Source: an uncultured Eubacteriales bacterium (GTDB lineage Bacteria > Bacillota > Clostridia > UMGS1840). From it: a stretch of DNA of 7,153 nt. A program made the position numbers and the translations under genes. The stretch's first letter is position 1. Each line of letters begins with the position of its first letter. Positions 4,367 to 7,153 of this stretch are shown one piece after another. The notes beneath the pieces were generated by a model that saw only the letters and a list, made by a program, of their open reading frames with translations, did not search any database and had not been told where the DNA came from. The stretch lies in contig USLP01000066.1 of the NCBI GenBank assembly GCA_900555525.1, forward strand, positions 1-7,153, in the 5' to 3' direction.

Positions 4367-7153
4367 TTAATTTTTCTTATACACAAGCACGTCCTCCATA
4401 TTTGTAAGGTATAACTGCATGAACAATAAATCACCCGCTTCAATATCCGCATACGTACCCTGCTTCATCTCATTGCCATCATATATGAGATACCTCGTAT
4501 TTTTAACAGTCTGGTTTACAGACTCGGCAATGGCTCCCTGCTTGTAGGATTTTAGCTTTATATATGTCTCGTTAATCGCACCGACCTCGCCGAACAATAC
4601 CTCCTTATTGTCATATACCAAATTATCCTTAAAGGTATAAATATCGGTAATTCCGTAGCTTGCGTTTATGTTTATTCCCGTTACAACGTTTGAATCGCTT
4701 ACCGCACAGCTTATTATATCGCCTTTTTTGAGGTTTTCGATTTTTGCGTTAAGCTCATCGTCGTCCTCCGCCAAAAGCGAAAGCGCGCCCTTTGACGCCG
4801 ACATACCGTTTATAATATAGCTGTTGTCGCCGTCCGAATTTATACCCCTTGAGACGCTTTCAACCATCATAACGGAATTGCTCGTTTTAAGCTGTCCGCC
4901 GCCCGAGCCGAACCAAATAACAATCTTCGGAACGTCAAACTCGTCGCTGTCATAAGAAGAAACCATTATATCGGTATCGTTGCCGGCAGGTAAAGTCCTG
5001 CTCACTCGTCCCGAAATAAAGTCCTTTTCATTTAAGCTGTCGGGTATTTTCAAAGCATATGTGCTGCTCTCGGTAAAAAGAATCTCTCTTCCGAGCGTTT
5101 TATACTGCTGAAAGCATCTTCGCTGCGCATATTTTCTGTGGCGCACGATATTTGTGTTTTGAAGCGTTTCATCGTCCGATTTGTCAATTATATTCGTTAC
5201 TATTTCATTTATAATATCCTTTTTGTACGTTTTATATTTTATAATCGGAGGATTATTGCGTATCTCGGCGATTTCATCGTCCGTCATATTTTTTTGCCTG
5301 AATTTTTCGGGATATTGGGTTATTTTTGTTTTAAGCTCATTATAAACGGCTTTAGGCGTGGTTTTTATGCCGTTAAGCGTGATATTATCCTTAAATGAAA
5401 GCTCTTTTACGGAATTGCTTGAAAACGAAAACAGCTTTATACGAACATTGTCGGGGTCAAATTTATCAGCCGCCAAAATGCCCAGAGCATATCCGTATTC
5501 AAATTCCTTTTCCTCCGCGTCTAAAATTCCGACAACAGTTCCAAACGGACTTAATACAAAGCGTGCAAAAACTCCGAAATCGATTTTTGCGGTATCCTTG
5601 GCATTGGAATCGCAAAGCTTAAGATAGCTGTTTTCCACCTCGTAAAGCTCGTCTTCTATCATTACTCTGTACGGATTGTTTCTTATTTCCGTTATCTCTC
5701 CCTCAATGCTGTCCTCGCTGTATTCCATTATAAACCCGTTCGTGGGATTGTATGCAATAAATACCGCTCCGTCCTTTTTCACATCGGAAAGGCTTATAAA
5801 TTCTCCATCCTTCAAAATTGAATACGGTGTATTTTCCTTTATTTCTATATAGCTTTTCTCTTTTCCGTCAATATTTATCGTATCGTTGTATTTAAAAAGT
5901 ATACGCGTATCGGATACGCCGTTTACAACAAAGCCGCTGTAATCATAAATTATAACCGTGTCATAATAGCTTTTGTTTTCGTTTGAAATAAGCGCGAGCC
6001 TGCCGCATTTCGGCATAATATTCTGTGTAAGCTCCGCCATAACGCTTCCGTTATACAAAATCTTTTTATTGCCCGAAAGCTTAAATTCCTGCTCCTTTTC
6101 TCCGTTTTTCGCCTTTTTTGCAATAACGGAGGAGGATTTAAAGCTTATATCCGACGCATAAAGCGTTGTTTTTTTAACGTTTTTTGACGGAGTGAGATAA
6201 TAAACCCTTGCTGTTTCTCTGCCCTTTTCAAGGCTTGTAAACATTTCAACCTTCATTCCGAAAAATTTCTTATATTCCTTTGATTCTATCTTATATTTTA
6301 CACCGTCAATTTCTATTACATCGCTGTCAAGATTTTCACCCTTGCCGTAAAGATCAAGATTTTCAACAGCGTTAAGTATGCCCTCGGTTTTCGTCATTTT
6401 CAGGCAGTCGGTAAGAATTGTACGGCTGTTTGAGCCCGATATATCTATATCGGACGAATAGGAATAGCTGTCTATCATCGGTATTTCCAAGCAATTGAAA
6501 AGCATTGTGCAAAATGCGCCCATGCCCACAAGGTCTGTGTTTGACGATTTATTCGTCGAATTTAATATTCCCAAATCGTTTGCCGCAAGCTTATATCCTA
6601 TGGGATAGCCGCCCTTCGCCTGCGCCTTAACCTCGTAGCCGAGCATTCTAACCAATGAGGCAAGCGCATGGTCGTAATAAAAATACTCGTTCGGGGAAAA
6701 TATATCGGCAGACGTACCGTTCATAATGCCTCTTGCGTGAACATAGCTTATCGAGGACGACGCGAAATCCTTATCCGAAACGTCGGAAAATACCGTTCCG
6801 CTGTATAAGCCGAGGTCGTCCTTATATGCCAAAAGCTTTGCAATAATATCCGCCGCCTGTACACGGGTTATAACGTCATAGACACGGTAATCCTTCGATA
6901 ACACTCCGATACCTCTGAAAAAACCCATAATTTTCAAGGCGTCGTCATTGTCGTTGGAAAGCGCAATTCTCGTAATATCAACGTCCAAATCGGAAAAATC
7001 ATTTTTCGATATTGCGTTTAAGCGTATTTCGTCATCGTTCTTTATTTCCGATTTATCCCAGTTGTCGAAATCCTCCGTATACCAATAATCCCCGAGTCCC
7101 TCGGTCTTATATGCCGATACGGTGTAAAAAGAAGAAAACACAAGAAACGCCGC
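4367..7153 (-). CDS. Large secreted S-layer homology (SLH) domain protein, 5' end missing
   Basis: The open frame continues to the right edge, so the start is outside the window; the GTG at 7141 is not a credible start because the residues before it (AAFL) continue a signal-peptide core. Using visible numbering (928 residues), residues 1-14 end in V-S-A, a signal peptidase I type site. After an acidic segment come about three degenerate SLH repeats: about 73-110 with ITRVQAADIIAKLL, about 120-178 with FSDV, ISYVHARGIMNG and FSPNEYF, and about 181-227 with GGYPIGYKLAANDLGIL. SLH repeats tether proteins to pyruvylated wall polymers. Residues about 255-928 are rich in short alternating hydrophobic strands, with recurring patterns such as G-x-I/V, IDG..Y and L..GD, suggesting several small beta-domains. 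No catalytic motif, LPXTG signal or C-terminal membrane helix is seen. A basic patch (RHRKYAQRR, about 671-679) stands out in this acidic protein. It is probably a wall-bound structural or binding protein; the function is unknown. Confidence 0.9.
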   Translation of the reverse strand, partial: AAFLVFSSFYTVSAYKTEGLGDYWYTEDFDNWDKSEIKNDDEIRLNAISKNDFSDLDVDITRIALSNDNDDALKIMGFFRGIGVLSKDYRVYDVITRVQAADIIAKLLAYKDDLGLYSGTVFSDVSDKDFASSSISYVHARGIMNGTSADIFSPNEYFYYDHALASLVRMLGYEVKAQAKGGYPIGYKLAANDLGILNSTNKSSNTDLVGMGAFCTMLFNCLEIPMIDSYSYSSDIDISGSNSRTILTDCLKMTKTEGILNAVENLDLYGKGENLDSDVIEIDGVKYKIESKEYKKFFGMKVEMFTSLEKGRETARVYYLTPSKNVKKTTLYASDISFKSSSVIAKKAKNGEKEQEFKLSGNKKILYNGSVMAELTQNIMPKCGRLALISNENKSYYDTVIIYDYSGFVVNGVSDTRILFKYNDTINIDGKEKSYIEIKENTPYSILKDGEFISLSDVKKDGAVFIAYNPTNGFIMEYSEDSIEGEITEIRNNPYRVMIEDELYEVENSYLKLCDSNAKDTAKIDFGVFARFVLSPFGTVVGILDAEEKEFEYGYALGILAADKFDPDNVRIKLFSFSSNSVKELSFKDNITLNGIKTTPKAVYNELKTKITQYPEKFRQKNMTDDEIAEIRNNPPIIKYKTYKKDIINEIVTNIIDKSDDETLQNTNIVRHRKYAQRRCFQQYKTLGREILFTESSTYALKIPDSLNEKDFISGRVSRTLPAGNDTDIMVSSYDSDEFDVPKIVIWFGSGGGQLKTSNSVMMVESVSRGINSDGDNSYIINGMSASKGALSLLAEDDDELNAKIENLKKGDIISCAVSDSNVVTGININASYGITDIYTFKDNLVYDNKEVLFGEVGAINETYIKLKSYKQGAIAESVNQTVKNTRYLIYDGNEMKQGTYADIEAGDLLFMQLYLTNMEDVLVYKKN
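7112..7153 (-). other. C-terminal part of a signal peptide of the SLH protein
   Basis: The first visible codons read AAFLVFSSFYTVSA and then YKTEG. The hydrophobic stretch ending in Val-Ser-Ala, with small residues at -3/-1 and an abrupt change to polar acidic sequence, fits a signal peptidase I site after Ala14. The basic N-region and the start codon must lie to the right of the window. Confidence 0.7.

Noticed and set aside
5138..5627. Several overlapping plus-strand open frames of 75-89 codons
   Set aside because: All are antisense to the SLH protein frame, which is open and compositionally consistent across the region. None has a start context or recognisable product.
5247..5700. EIRNNP motif occurring twice in the SLH protein (about residues 489 and 630)
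   Set aside because: The two copies use different codons and the flanking sequences differ, so this is not a recent duplication. A match of six residues in a long, Asn-rich protein is probably chance or at most a remnant of module similarity.
6436..6453. 8-bp perfect inverted repeat with 2-base gap (CCGATATA / TATATCGG)
   Set aside because: It lies inside the SLH protein frame and results from codons for an alternating Asp-Ile segment (SDIDISG). There is no U-tract or other sign of a regulatory role.
7139..7141. GTG as the start codon of the SLH protein
   Set aside because: The frame stays open to the right edge and the residues before the GTG continue a hydrophobic signal-peptide core. No ribosome site is seen in the few bases available. 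The gene is better treated as truncated by the window.
1..7153. Search for CRISPR arrays, tRNA or rRNA genes, insertion sequences and phage genes
   Set aside because: No regularly spaced repeats, cloverleaf-like sequences, transposase motifs or terminal inverted repeats were seen. The longest gap between genes is about 100 bases.

Overview
The window looks like a piece of a Bacillota (Firmicutes) chromosome, most likely a clostridial, S-layer-bearing, carbohydrate-using anaerobe. The reasons are the AT-rich composition with AAA/ATA/TTT-rich codon use, strong Shine-Dalgarno sites (AGGAGG, GGAGGTG), a surface protein with S-layer homology (SLH) repeats, and a YesM/YesN two-component pair beside an LplB-type sugar transporter. 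I cannot name a genus from the sequence. All real genes lie on the minus strand, so the biological order runs from the right edge to the left edge.

Right part (7153 to 4367): the 3' 928 codons of a large secreted SLH protein. Its true start is beyond the right edge, and the visible N-terminus is the tail of a signal peptide. It has about three degenerate SLH repeats followed by roughly 700 residues of beta-rich sequence that I cannot assign. A perfect 12-bp hairpin with a U-tract (4327-4357) closes this gene.

Middle (4293 to 1179): a YesN-type response regulator (receiver plus AraC-type HTH) and a YesM-type membrane sensor histidine kinase. They overlap by 11 bp and form one translationally coupled unit. 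Only 16 bases separate the terminator from the regulator's ribosome binding site, so how this pair is transcribed is not obvious.

Left part (1147 to 1): a clear sigma-A-type promoter (TTGAAA, 17 bases, TATAAT) drives an LplB-type permease that probably starts at a TTG codon. A second permease of the YtcP/AraQ type follows, and its first 38 codons are in the window. Its Shine-Dalgarno sequence overlaps the stop codon of the first permease. The solute-binding protein that such importers need is not in the window and is probably beyond the left edge.

Working model (inference): the kinase senses an extracellular cue, probably related to an oligosaccharide. The regulator then acts at the transporter promoter and perhaps other promoters. 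The SLH protein may take part in the same surface process, but it is separated by a terminator and may be unrelated. The transporter and two-component genes are a familiar arrangement. The least explained parts are the C-terminal 700 residues of the SLH protein and the control of the regulator operon.
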